Below, in pieces: positions 34,690 to 43,138 of a stretch of 43,191 nt of DNA. How positions within the stretch are numbered: position 1 is the stretch's first letter; every line of letters starts with the position of its first letter. Source of the stretch: Caballeronia jiangsuensis (lineage in GTDB: Bacteria; Pseudomonadota; Gammaproteobacteria; Burkholderiales; Burkholderiaceae). Below the pieces are notes generated by a model. The model was not told the origin of the DNA and made no database searches. It saw only the letters and a program-made list of their open reading frames with translations. The stretch spans positions 1 to 43,191 of the forward strand of contig JFHF01000060.1 of NCBI GenBank assembly GCA_000648925.1, read 5' to 3'. The translations under genes were made by a program, and so were the position numbers.

Positions 34690-34783
34690 TCGATTCAGGC
34701 CATTCAGGACTCGAGTCGCAATGCCGCATTAATTCAATTTTCCTGATCAATGCGATCGACAATAAAAAACAATTAGGAGTTCA

Positions 34784-36280
34784 ATGAAAATCGACCGATC
34801 CGCATATCGGCATCGACGAGCCGGGCGTGCGGCGTCCGCGCGGTCCGTCGTGCCCGCGGCCCGATGCCTGACCGTAGCCACGGCGCTGATGTTGAACGCG
34901 TTCGCCGGCAACGCGTTCGCGGCCGCCAGTCCCGATGCCGCACCGGAAGCGCCCGAAGCCGATCTGCAGATTCAGGCGCAGCCGTCCAACTTCTGGACCG
35001 GCTTCTGGACGCGCGAAACCATGCTCGGCGACATGGGCGGCTTGCGTCCGTGGCTCGGCAAATACGGCGTCACGTTCCAGTTGACTGAAACGAGCGAGTA
35101 CCTCGCGAACGTGCGCGGCGGTCTCGGTCGCGGCGGCGCATACGATGGTCTCACCACGGCGACGGTAGGCATCGACACACAGAAGGCGTTCGGCCTGCCC
35201 GGCGGCCAGTTCAATGTCAGCGCGCTGCAGATTCACGGCACCAATCTGAGCACGCGCTACCTCGGCACGTTGAACACGGCGAGCGGAATCGAAGCGGAAG
35301 CCACCACGCGGCTGTGGGAGTTGTGGTATCAGCAGTCGTTCCTGGACAAGCGCGTCGATATCAAGATCGGTCAGCAAAGTATCGATCAGGAATTCATCAC
35401 GAGTCAGTATTCCGCCACCTTCATCAACACGATGTTCGGCTGGCCTGCCCTGCCCTCGTACGACATGCCTTCAGGCGGACCGGCTTATCCGCTTTCCGCG
35501 CTGGGCGTGCGCGTGCGCGGTCAGATCACGCCGCAACTCACTGCGCTCGCGGGCGTGTTCGACGGCGATCCGCTCGGCAATAACCCGGACAATCTGCACG
35601 GCACCAACTTCAATCTGCATAACGGCACGCTGTTCATCGGCGAACTGCAATATGCGATCAATCAGCCGTCCGATGGCGAGATGGTCGGCATGAACAGCAA
35701 CAAGCTGCCGGGCACTTACAAGCTGGGCGTCTGGTACAACAACAACCACTTCGACGATCAGCGCTTCGACAACACCGGCTTGTCGCTGGCGAATCCCGCA
35801 TCGACGGGCGTGCCGCAATCGCATCACGGCAATTACAGCTTCTATGCCGTCGCGGATCAGATGATCTGGCGTCCCGATCCCGACGAGCCGCGCAGCATCG
35901 GCGTGTTCACGCGGCTGATGGGCGCGCCGGGCGATCGCAATCTCGTGAGCTTCGCGGCGAACGCGGGCATCGTCATGAAAGCGCCTTTCAAAGGACGCGA
36001 CGACGACAGCGTGGGTCTCGCGGTCACCTACATCAAGGTCGGCAATCACGTGCACGATCTCGATCTCGATTACCGCAACTTCCTCAACTCGCCGTATGGC
36101 GTGAGGACGCAGGAAACCACCATCGAAGCGACGTACATCTATCAGGTGACGCCGTGGTGGACCATGCAGGCCGATGCGCAATACACGTTCAACGCGGGCG
36201 CAGGCCAGAATCCGAACGATCCGACGCAGCCGCTGCGCAACACCTTCGTGATCGGCGTGCGGGCGAACCTCACGTTCTAA
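34784..36280 (+). CDS. OprB-type outer-membrane porin
   Basis: 498 residues. A long signal peptide (basic first 30 residues, then hydrophobic, cleaved near A-F-A-A about 46-48) precedes a beta-barrel of the carbohydrate-selective OprB family: 'GVTFQLTETSEYLANVRGG', 'LWELWYQQSFLDKRVDIKIGQQSIDQEF', 'YKLGVWYNNNHFDDQRFDN' and a final strand ending in Phe ('VIGVRANLTF'), as needed for barrel insertion. Start ATG 34784 has AGGAG at 34775-34779. As first gene after a Fur box it should be made under iron shortage. OprB proteins usually pass sugars, so here the solute may be an iron-chelating hydroxy acid such as citrate, or a small iron-carrying complex; that is inference. Confidence 0.88.
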   Translation: MKIDRSAYRHRRAGRAASARSVVPAARCLTVATALMLNAFAGNAFAAASPDAAPEAPEADLQIQAQPSNFWTGFWTRETMLGDMGGLRPWLGKYGVTFQLTETSEYLANVRGGLGRGGAYDGLTTATVGIDTQKAFGLPGGQFNVSALQIHGTNLSTRYLGTLNTASGIEAEATTRLWELWYQQSFLDKRVDIKIGQQSIDQEFITSQYSATFINTMFGWPALPSYDMPSGGPAYPLSALGVRVRGQITPQLTALAGVFDGDPLGNNPDNLHGTNFNLHNGTLFIGELQYAINQPSDGEMVGMNSNKLPGTYKLGVWYNNNHFDDQRFDNTGLSLANPASTGVPQSHHGNYSFYAVADQMIWRPDPDEPRSIGVFTRLMGAPGDRNLVSFAANAGIVMKAPFKGRDDDSVGLAVTYIKVGNHVHDLDLDYRNFLNSPYGVRTQETTIEATYIYQVTPWWTMQADAQYTFNAGAGQNPNDPTQPLRNTFVIGVRANLTF

Positions 36281-36329
36281 GCCCAAATCGACGCGCGACA
36301 TTCCACGACACAAGCGAAGCATTCAGATC

Positions 36330-37487
36330 ATGACGGCCACTCAAAACACGCGCGCAGCACTCACTTCGACGCGACGCATGCTCCTCGCGTTCGCGACGGT
36401 CATCGCCGCCAGCCTTCTTCCATGCGCGGCGAACGCCGAGCCGCAGGGCTTCCTCGAAACGCTGCACCGTAACACGACGCTCATCAACACGGTGCCGGAC
36501 AACGGCGACCAGAATCCGTATGCGATCTTCGTCGCGCCGGTGTCGGCGGGGACGATAAAGAAGGACGATGTCCTCATCGACAACTTCAACAACGCGGCCA
36601 ATCTGCAAGGCACGGGCAGCACCATCGTCAACTATCACCCCGATACGAAAGAGATGACGCTGTTCGCGCAGATCCCGCGCGATCTGAAGGAGTGCCCGGG
36701 CGGCGTCGGCCTCTCGACGGCGATGACCATGCTCAAGTCGGGCTGGGTGATCGTCGGCAGCACGCCCAGCAACGACGGCACCACCGGCACCAAGGGCGCG
36801 GGCTGTCTCGTCGTGCTCGATTCGAGCGGCAAGATCGCGAAGGTGTGGTCGAGCCCGAACATCAACGATCCGTGGGGCAACATGGCCGTGGACGACAACG
36901 GCACGAGCGCGACGCTCTTCATCAGCATGGCGGGCTTCGGCGTGGGCAGCGCGGAAGGCAAGCCGCCCGTGTTCAAGCAGGCCACCGTGCTGCGGCTCGA
37001 TCTCGACATTCCCGAGGGACAGCCGCCCGTCATCAGGAAGGAAACCGTGGTCGGCAGCGGCTTCGGCGCGCAGGCCGACAAGGGCGTGTTCCTCGTCGGC
37101 CCGACCGGGCTCGCGCTCTCGGCGGACAAGAAGCTGCTGTATGTATCGGATGCGATCGGCAATCGCATCAACGAAATCGATGACCCGCTGACGCGCGACA
37201 CCAGCGCGGGCGTCGGCCGGCAATTGACCGCCGACGGCCTGCTGCATCGTCCGCTCGCGATGGTCACCGCGCCCAACGGCCATCTGCTCGTGACCAACGC
37301 GCTCAATGGCCAGGTGGTCGAAATCATTCCCGAAAGCGGCAAGCAGCTCTACGCGCGCTGGATCGACACCGACAAGGCGCAAAGCCCTCCGGGCAACGGC
37401 GACCTGTTCGGCATCGCGATGACGCCGGAAGGCGACGGGTTCTATTACGTGCAGGACGATGTCAACACGCTCGTCATCGCGAAGTAA
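36330..37487 (+). CDS. Secreted beta-propeller-like protein, function unknown
   Basis: 385 residues with a signal peptide (cleavage near A-N-A-E, about residues 34-36). The mature chain shows repeated blade-like segments such as 'GVGLSTAMTMLKSGWVIVGS', 'NMAVDDNGTSATLFISM', 'GPTGLALSADKKLLYVSDAIGNRINEID' and 'PLAMVTAPNGHLLVTNALNGQVVEI', resembling NHL/SMP-30-type propellers. No catalytic residues can be assigned. It sits 49 bp after the porin and 33 bp before the DyP peroxidase on the same strand, so it should be periplasmic and iron-repressed. Possible roles include binding an iron chelate or heme-like ligand, or lactonase activity on a chelator; none is proven by the sequence. Confidence 0.78.
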   Translation: MTATQNTRAALTSTRRMLLAFATVIAASLLPCAANAEPQGFLETLHRNTTLINTVPDNGDQNPYAIFVAPVSAGTIKKDDVLIDNFNNAANLQGTGSTIVNYHPDTKEMTLFAQIPRDLKECPGGVGLSTAMTMLKSGWVIVGSTPSNDGTTGTKGAGCLVVLDSSGKIAKVWSSPNINDPWGNMAVDDNGTSATLFISMAGFGVGSAEGKPPVFKQATVLRLDLDIPEGQPPVIRKETVVGSGFGAQADKGVFLVGPTGLALSADKKLLYVSDAIGNRINEIDDPLTRDTSAGVGRQLTADGLLHRPLAMVTAPNGHLLVTNALNGQVVEIIPESGKQLYARWIDTDKAQSPPGNGDLFGIAMTPEGDGFYYVQDDVNTLVIAK

Positions 37488-37520
37488 CGCGGCGTGGGGC
37501 ACGCGAAGGAAGGCAGCATC

Positions 37521-38807
37521 ATGAACGACGATCAATCGACGCCACGCCGTCCGGGCCGGCGAGGTTTTCTGAAAGCGGGCGCGGCGGCGGGACTCGCGTC
37601 GGGCGCGGGCGTCGCGAGGCCCGCACTCACGCGCACGCCCGCCGACGACGCGCAACGGCAAACCGAGCCGTTTTATGGCGCGCATCAGGCAGGCATCGTG
37701 ACGCCGCAACAGAGCCACACGTACATGGCGGCGTTCGACGTGAAGACCGACAATCGCGACGAACTCGTGTCGTTGCTGCGCGCATGGACGATCGCCGCGG
37801 CGCGCATGACGCGCGGCGACACGGCCGCCGCGCTGAACACGCCCGACGACAAGTCCGCGCCCGATTCCGCCGATGTGCTGGGCCTCGGCGCATCGGCGCT
37901 GACGATCACATTCGGCTTCGGGCCGGGCCTCTTCAAGACGGCCGACGGAAAGGATCGCTTCGGTCTCGCATCGAAGCGTCCCGGCGCGCTCGTCGATCTG
38001 CCGCGCTTCAATGGCGATCAGCTCATCCCCGAGAAGACGGGTGGCGATCTGATGATTCAGGCGTGCGCGAACGATGCGCAGGTCGCGTTTCACGCGGTGC
38101 GGCAACTCGCGCGCATGGGCACGGTCGCGAACGTGACGACGATCCGCTGGGGTCAGGCAGGATTTCTGTCAGGGCCGAAGGGACAGACGCCGCGCAATCT
38201 GATGGGCTTCAAGGACGGCACCAACAATCCGGCGACGGCGCAGCCGCCGCTCATGAACCAGTTCGTCTGGGCCGACGGCGCCGACGCGCCGTGGATGAAA
38301 GGCGGCACGTACACCGTGGTGCGGCGCATCCGCATCACGCTCGAGCACTGGGACACGATGGAGCTCGGCTTTCAGGAGCAGGTCTTCGGTCGCCATAAGT
38401 ACAGCGGCGCGCCCATCGGCAAGAAGAACGAGTTCGATGCGGTGGATCTCGACGCCGCCGACAAGCACGGCAATCCGACGATCGCGGAAAACTCGCACGT
38501 GCGGCTGTCGAATCACCAGAGCAACAGCGGCATGCAGATCCTGCGCCGCTCCTACTCGTACAACGACGGCACCAATTTCTATATCGAACGCTGGCCGCCG
38601 TGGCGGCAGGAAACCGAATACGACGCGGGACTGATCTTCATCGCGCATCAGTCGGACCCGCGCACGGGCTTCATTCCGATCAACGCGAAGCTCGCGAAGT
38701 TCGACATGATGAACCAGTTCACCACGCATGTCGGCAGCGCGATCTTCGCGGTGCCGCCGGGCGCGAAGGAAGGCTCGTATATCGGCGCGCAGTTGTTCGA
38801 GGCCTGA
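37521..38807 (+). CDS. efeB: Tat-exported DyP-type heme peroxidase (EfeB-like)
   Basis: 428 residues. A Tat signal (R13-R-G-F-L-K-A-G) sends it folded, with heme, to the periplasm. DyP hallmarks are clear: G229-F-K-D-G-T-N-N-P with catalytic Asp232, the proximal heme ligand His326 in 'ENSHVRLSN', and a distal Arg at 342-343 (ILRRSYSY). EfeB normally works with EfeO and EfeU in ferrous uptake; here the partner is an FbpABC importer and no efeU or efeO is seen. Start ATG 37521 follows GAAGGAAGG. It may oxidise Fe(II) to the Fe(III) taken up by FbpA, or act on heme or an iron chelate; the choice is inference. Confidence 0.92.
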   Translation: MNDDQSTPRRPGRRGFLKAGAAAGLASGAGVARPALTRTPADDAQRQTEPFYGAHQAGIVTPQQSHTYMAAFDVKTDNRDELVSLLRAWTIAAARMTRGDTAAALNTPDDKSAPDSADVLGLGASALTITFGFGPGLFKTADGKDRFGLASKRPGALVDLPRFNGDQLIPEKTGGDLMIQACANDAQVAFHAVRQLARMGTVANVTTIRWGQAGFLSGPKGQTPRNLMGFKDGTNNPATAQPPLMNQFVWADGADAPWMKGGTYTVVRRIRITLEHWDTMELGFQEQVFGRHKYSGAPIGKKNEFDAVDLDAADKHGNPTIAENSHVRLSNHQSNSGMQILRRSYSYNDGTNFYIERWPPWRQETEYDAGLIFIAHQSDPRTGFIPINAKLAKFDMMNQFTTHVGSAIFAVPPGAKEGSYIGAQLFEA

Positions 38808-38857
38808 AGACAGGCAAGCGCGCGCATAAGAACATAACGTCAAGAGGAACAGGCTCC

Positions 38858-39874
38858 ATGGCTCAATCTCGGTTCGGCATATGGCGGCAACTGCCGCAAG
38901 TGGTGATGTTGACGCTGTCGATCGCGGTGAGCGCGCACGCGGCGTCGATCGTCGTGTACAACGCGCAGCACGAGCAGGTCATGAACATGCTCGCGAAGGA
39001 CTTCGAGCAGCAGACGGGCATCGGCGTAAAGATTCGCAACGGCGAAGGGCCGGCGCTCGCGGCGCAGCTCGTCGCGGAAGGCGCGAACACGCCGGCGGAC
39101 GTGTACTTCACCGAGAATTCGCCGGAACTGATGTTGCTCGAAGAAAAAGGCCTGCTCGGCAAGGTCAACGGGGCGACGCTCTCGATCATCCCCGCGCGCT
39201 ACAACTCGCCGACCGGGCAATGGGTAGGCGTCACGGCGCGTGAAAGCGTGCTCGCCTACAACACGGGCAAGATCCAGCCTTCGCAACTGCCGCCGTCGCT
39301 CTTCGATCTCGCGAAGCCCGAATGGAAGGGCAAGGTCGGCATCGCGCCGAGCGACGCGGATTTTCTGCCGCTCGTGAGCGCGGTGCTCGCGTTGAAGGGT
39401 CAGGAACAGACGCTGCAATGGCTCAAGGGCCTGAAGACCAACGCGCAGATTTTCGACGACGACGAAGGCGTGGTCGCGGCCGTCAATCGCGGCGGCGTGT
39501 CGACCGGCATCATCAACAACTACTACTGGGCGCGCCTGCATGCCGAACTCGGCGACAAGGCCACGCGCAGCGCGATCTATCACTACGGCAACGGCGATGT
39601 CGGCGGTCTCGTCAACGTGTCGGGGGCGGCGATCATGAAAAGCGCCCATAACGTCGACGGCGCGCAGCAGTTCCTCAAGTATCTCGTCAGCGAACGCGCG
39701 CAGGCGCTGATGGCGAAGAGCCGCGTGAGCTACGAATATCCGCTGCTCGCGGGCGTCGCACCCGATCCGCTGCTCAAACCGTTCGACCAGTTGCAGCCGC
39801 CCACACTCACGCTCGAACAACTCGGCGACGACAGTCAGGCAGGCAAGCTTCTGCGTCAGGCCGGGCTGATCTGA
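38858..39874 (+). CDS. fbpA: Ferric iron ABC transporter, periplasmic binding protein
   Basis: 338 residues. A Sec signal peptide is cleaved near S-A-H-A (about residue 28). The mature protein starts 'ASIVVYNAQHEQ' and has the FbpA-type Fe(III) site features: His in the first loop (NAQHEQ), 'ADVYFTENSPELMLLEEKGLL', and the double tyrosine in 'INNYYWARL', which usually binds iron directly. Start ATG 38858 has AGAGGA at 38844-38848. The next gene begins 5 bp after its stop. It should bind ferric iron in the periplasm and deliver it to the FbpB/FbpC importer. Confidence 0.92.
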   Translation: MAQSRFGIWRQLPQVVMLTLSIAVSAHAASIVVYNAQHEQVMNMLAKDFEQQTGIGVKIRNGEGPALAAQLVAEGANTPADVYFTENSPELMLLEEKGLLGKVNGATLSIIPARYNSPTGQWVGVTARESVLAYNTGKIQPSQLPPSLFDLAKPEWKGKVGIAPSDADFLPLVSAVLALKGQEQTLQWLKGLKTNAQIFDDDEGVVAAVNRGGVSTGIINNYYWARLHAELGDKATRSAIYHYGNGDVGGLVNVSGAAIMKSAHNVDGAQQFLKYLVSERAQALMAKSRVSYEYPLLAGVAPDPLLKPFDQLQPPTLTLEQLGDDSQAGKLLRQAGLI

Positions 39875-39879
39875 AGCCG

Positions 39880-41514
39880 GTGAGCGAATTGATCGAACCG
39901 GGGGAAGCGGTCGCGGCACTGGAGCCGTCCGCGGATGGCGCGCCCCTTCGGACGACGAAGCGAGCGCCGCGTATCTTGCTCGCGTGCGCATCGCTCGCCG
40001 CGCTGCTCGTACTGGCGCCACTCGCGTTCACGTTCTGGCGCGCGAGCGCGAACGGGCTCGATGACGCAATCGAGTTGCTGTTTCGGCCGCTCGTCGGCGA
40101 GTTGCTGCTCAATACGATGTGGATCACGCTCGGCGCGACAATCACATCGGCGGTGATCGGCACGGCGGCGGCCTGGTTCATCGAGCGCACGCGTCTGCCC
40201 GGACGACGCATCTGGGCGATGCTTGCCGCCGCGCCGCTCGCGATGCCCGCCTTCGTATCGAGTTATGCGTGGGTATCGATCAGCCTCGACTTGCAGGACT
40301 TCGCGGGTGCGTTGCTCGTGATTACGTCGGCGTATTTTCCGCTCGTGTATTTGCCCGTCGCCGCGGCCTTGCGCAGCATGGATCCCGCACTGGAGGAAAG
40401 CGCGCGGTCGCTCGGTTGCGGGCGATGGGCCGTGTTCGCACGCGTGGTGTTGCCGCAATTGCGGCCCGCGCTGCTCGGCGGCATGCTGCTCGTCGCGCTG
40501 GGCGTGCTGTCGGAATTCGGTGCGTTCCAGATGCTGCGTTATCGCACGTTCACCACGGAAATCTACGCGGAGTACCGCACGAGTTTCGACGGCGGCGGCG
40601 CGTCGCTCGTCGCGTGCGTTTTGTTGCTGCTGTGTCTGATCGTGCTCGCGCTCGAGTTCCGGCTGCGCGGACGCGCGCGTTATGAACGCGTCGATCGCGG
40701 CGCGCGCCGCGCGGCGCTGCGTTACGAACTCGGACGATGGCGCTGGCCGGTCGTCGGGGGCTTCGCCGCGCTCGTCGTCGTCACGCTCGGCGTGCCGCTC
40801 GGCATGATCGCGTTCTGGCTCACGCAGGAAGGCGCGGCGGCTGTCACGCCCGCGGAGGTATCGCCGAAACTTTTGTTCGTTGCGACGATGTCCTCCGTCG
40901 GCTTCGGCCTGCTCGCGGCGGTCGTCACCGTGCTGCTGTCATTTCCGCTCGCGCTGCTGCTCGTGCGCTATCCCGGACGTATCGCGACCGCGATGGAACG
41001 CGTCGTCTTTCTCGCACAAGGCGTGCCGGGACTCGTGATCGCACTGGCGATCGTGTCGCTCGCGGTGCGTGCGTTGCAGTCGCTGTATCAGGGCGTGACG
41101 CTGCTGATCGCCGCCTACGCGATTCTCTTTCTGCCGCTTGCGCTCGTCAGCGTGCGGGCCGCGCTGATGCAGGCGCAACCGCGTCTCGAAGACACCGCGC
41201 GCTCGCTCGGCCTCGACGTCACGCAGACTTTCCTGCGCGTGATGCTGCCGCTCGCCGGTCCGGGATTCGGCGCGGCGGCGGCGATGGTCTTCATCTCCGT
41301 CGTCACGGAACTGAATGCCACGCTGCTGCTGGCGCCGCTCGACACCCACACGCTCGCGACACAAGTCTGGTCCGATACATCGACGCTCGCATTCGCGGCC
41401 GCCGCGCCCTATGCGGCCTTGCTGACGCTCATCTCGTTCTGCGCGTCGGGCCTGCTTTTCGTGTTGCTCGGACGCTCCGCGCTGCTCGATCCTCGACATT
41501 CAGCCAATCCATGA
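39880..41514 (+). CDS. fbpB: Ferric iron ABC transporter, permease
   Basis: 544 residues with about twelve membrane helices and two binding-protein-dependent transport domains, each with the EAA-type loop that contacts the ATPase ('LEESARSLGCGRWAVFARVVLPQLRPALLGG' near 175-205 and 'LEDTARSLGLDVTQTFLRVMLPLAGPG' near 438-464). This is the fused FbpB layout. The start is GTG 39880, 5 bp after fbpA; the ribosome site is weak, so it probably depends on coupling. The stop overlaps the fbpC ATG at 41511 (ATGA). It forms the inner-membrane channel for Fe(III). Confidence 0.93.
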   Translation: MSELIEPGEAVAALEPSADGAPLRTTKRAPRILLACASLAALLVLAPLAFTFWRASANGLDDAIELLFRPLVGELLLNTMWITLGATITSAVIGTAAAWFIERTRLPGRRIWAMLAAAPLAMPAFVSSYAWVSISLDLQDFAGALLVITSAYFPLVYLPVAAALRSMDPALEESARSLGCGRWAVFARVVLPQLRPALLGGMLLVALGVLSEFGAFQMLRYRTFTTEIYAEYRTSFDGGGASLVACVLLLLCLIVLALEFRLRGRARYERVDRGARRAALRYELGRWRWPVVGGFAALVVVTLGVPLGMIAFWLTQEGAAAVTPAEVSPKLLFVATMSSVGFGLLAAVVTVLLSFPLALLLVRYPGRIATAMERVVFLAQGVPGLVIALAIVSLAVRALQSLYQGVTLLIAAYAILFLPLALVSVRAALMQAQPRLEDTARSLGLDVTQTFLRVMLPLAGPGFGAAAAMVFISVVTELNATLLLAPLDTHTLATQVWSDTSTLAFAAAAPYAALLTLISFCASGLLFVLLGRSALLDPRHSANP

Positions 41515-42563
41515 GCGAACTTCGCGTGCAGGGTCTGCGCAAGGCCTTCGATGACCGTTCCGTCCTGCACGGCGTCGATCTCACTGTTTCACGGGGCACG
41601 CTTTTTGCGCTGCTCGGCCCGTCCGGGAGCGGCAAGACAACGCTGCTGCGCCTCTTGTGCGGCTTCGAGCGCGCGGATGGCGGCATCATCGACATCGACG
41701 GGCGTCGTGTGGACGGCCCCGGCTCGTTCGTGCCGACCGAACATCGGCGCATCGGGTATGTGCCGCAGGAAGGCGCGCTGTTTCCGCATCTGTCGGTGGC
41801 GGAAAACATCGTGTTCGGGCTGCCGCGTGGCGAGCGCCGTGCGCTTCGTCGGGTGGCCGAGTTGCTGGCGCTGGTCGGTTTGCCGCTCGACTATGCGCGG
41901 CGCGCGCCGCAACAGCTTTCCGGCGGGCAGCAGCAACGCGTCGCGCTGGCACGGGCGCTCGCGCCGTCGCCCGGACTGATCCTGCTCGACGAACCGTTTT
42001 CCTCGCTCGATGCAGCCTTGCGGATCGAGACGCGCAAAGCCGTCGCGCTCGCGCTGGCGCAAACCGGTACGACCGCCGTGCTCGTCACGCACGATCAGGC
42101 GGAGGCGCTTTCGCTCGGACAGCGGGTCGCCGTCCTCTGGAACGGCAGGCTCGTGCAGAACGCGTCCGCGGAGGAGATTTATCGACGGCCGGCGACGCGG
42201 GAACTGGCGTCATTCGTCGGCGACGCGGTGCTGCTGCGCGGCATCGCCGATGGCAATGTCGCGAGTTGCGCGCTCGGCAGGCTGCCGCTTTCGAGTCCTG
42301 TCGAAGAAGGCGCGGTCGATGTGATGATCCGGCCCGAACAGATTCGCCTCGCGGCGGAAATGTCGCCCGCGTCGCGTGAGGCGGTTGTGATCGACGTCGG
42401 TTTCAATGGCCGCGATGCGCTCGTCACGCTCAGGCTCAAACATGCGGAAGACTGTACGGTCGTCGCCTGTGTGCCGGGATTTCGTGCGCCGCGCATCGAC
42501 GAGCAAGTCCATCTTTCGGTCGAAGGCGATGCGGTCGCTTATCGCTTATCGCGCGATTCCTGA
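41511..42563 (+). CDS. fbpC: Ferric iron ABC transporter, ATP-binding protein
   Basis: 350 residues. Walker A G36-PSGSGKT43, signature L136-SGGQ140, Walker B L156-ILLDEP162 and the H-loop His194 (LVTHDQAEA) are all intact. The C-terminal 110 residues form an OB-fold regulatory region ('VDVMIRPEQIRLA'), as in FbpC/PotA-like ATPases. It overlaps fbpB by 4 bp, so production is coupled. It powers import of ferric iron across the inner membrane. The open frame upstream of 41511 lies within fbpB and is not used. Confidence 0.94.
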   Translation: MSELRVQGLRKAFDDRSVLHGVDLTVSRGTLFALLGPSGSGKTTLLRLLCGFERADGGIIDIDGRRVDGPGSFVPTEHRRIGYVPQEGALFPHLSVAENIVFGLPRGERRALRRVAELLALVGLPLDYARRAPQQLSGGQQQRVALARALAPSPGLILLDEPFSSLDAALRIETRKAVALALAQTGTTAVLVTHDQAEALSLGQRVAVLWNGRLVQNASAEEIYRRPATRELASFVGDAVLLRGIADGNVASCALGRLPLSSPVEEGAVDVMIRPEQIRLAAEMSPASREAVVIDVGFNGRDALVTLRLKHAEDCTVVACVPGFRAPRIDEQVHLSVEGDAVAYRLSRDS

Positions 42564-42584
42564 CAGATCTGCCCTGCGAATGAA

Positions 42585-42597
42585 AATGAGTCTCGTT
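42585..42597. promoter_or_regulatory. Possible degenerate Fur site before the bacterioferritin gene
   Basis: AATGAG-T-CTCGTT is a 6-1-6 inverted repeat with one mismatch, similar to a Fur half-site pair, 65 bp before the bacterioferritin gene. It is much weaker than the site at 34640. It may give separate iron control of bfr, or be chance. Confidence 0.35.
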
Positions 42598-42661
42598 GTG
42601 GGCGTGTTGTCGCTCAGCGTCTATTCTGATTGTGTGGCCACGTGATCAGGCAGGAGACGGT

Positions 42662-43138
42662 ATGCAAGGCGATCCGAAAGTGATTGACTATCTCAACGCC
42701 GAATTGAAGAACGAGCTGACGGCCGTGCACCAGTATCTTCTTCACGGGCGCCTCTATAAGCACTGGGGATTCGAAGAGCTCGGCGCGCACGAATACAACG
42801 AGTCGATGGATGAGTTGACGCATGCGGACAAGCTGATCGAGCGCATCCTCGTGCTCGACGGAATGCCCAATTTGCAGGATCTGCACCCGCTATCCATCGG
42901 CAGTCACACGCTCGAAGCACTCCAGAACGATCTCAAGCTCGAGATGGCGGCTCAAGCGCAATGCAAGGAAGGCATCGTCTATTGCGAGTCGGTGCGGGAC
43001 TTCGTGTCGAGGGAAATCCTGGTCGAGCTTCTCGACGCCACCGAGGATCACATCGACTGGCTGGAGATTCAGATCGGCCTCATCGACAAGATCGGCATCC
43101 AGAATTACCAGCAATCCGCCATTCACAAGGTCGTGTGA
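42662..43138 (+). CDS. bfr: Bacterioferritin-like protein lacking the heme-ligand Met
   Basis: 158 residues, full bacterioferritin length. It should build a 24-subunit cage that stores iron as ferric mineral in the cytoplasm. Ferroxidase ligands Glu18, Glu51, His54, Glu94 and His130 are present, but the position of Glu127 is Thr (A-T-E-D-H, with Glu at 128), and Met52, which binds heme in E. coli Bfr, is Leu (D-E-L-T-H). So it may be a heme-free subunit with a changed iron site, perhaps working with another Bfr subunit encoded elsewhere. Start ATG 42662 has CAGGAGA. It follows fbpC by 98 bp on the same strand, with a possible weak Fur-like site between. 53 bp remain after it, with nothing seen. 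Confidence 0.93.
   Translation: MQGDPKVIDYLNAELKNELTAVHQYLLHGRLYKHWGFEELGAHEYNESMDELTHADKLIERILVLDGMPNLQDLHPLSIGSHTLEALQNDLKLEMAAQAQCKEGIVYCESVRDFVSREILVELLDATEDHIDWLEIQIGLIDKIGIQNYQQSAIHKVV

Larger units (their letters stand above)
34418..34783. other. Regulatory region between serine hydrolase and iron operon
   Basis: 366 bp of clearly AT-richer DNA. It holds the Fur box and the sigma-70 promoter listed separately, a short inverted repeat TAGGT/ACCTA at 34621-34637 just upstream of the Fur box, and a 94-bp leader from the promoter to the porin start. No gene is seen here. Confidence 0.7.
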
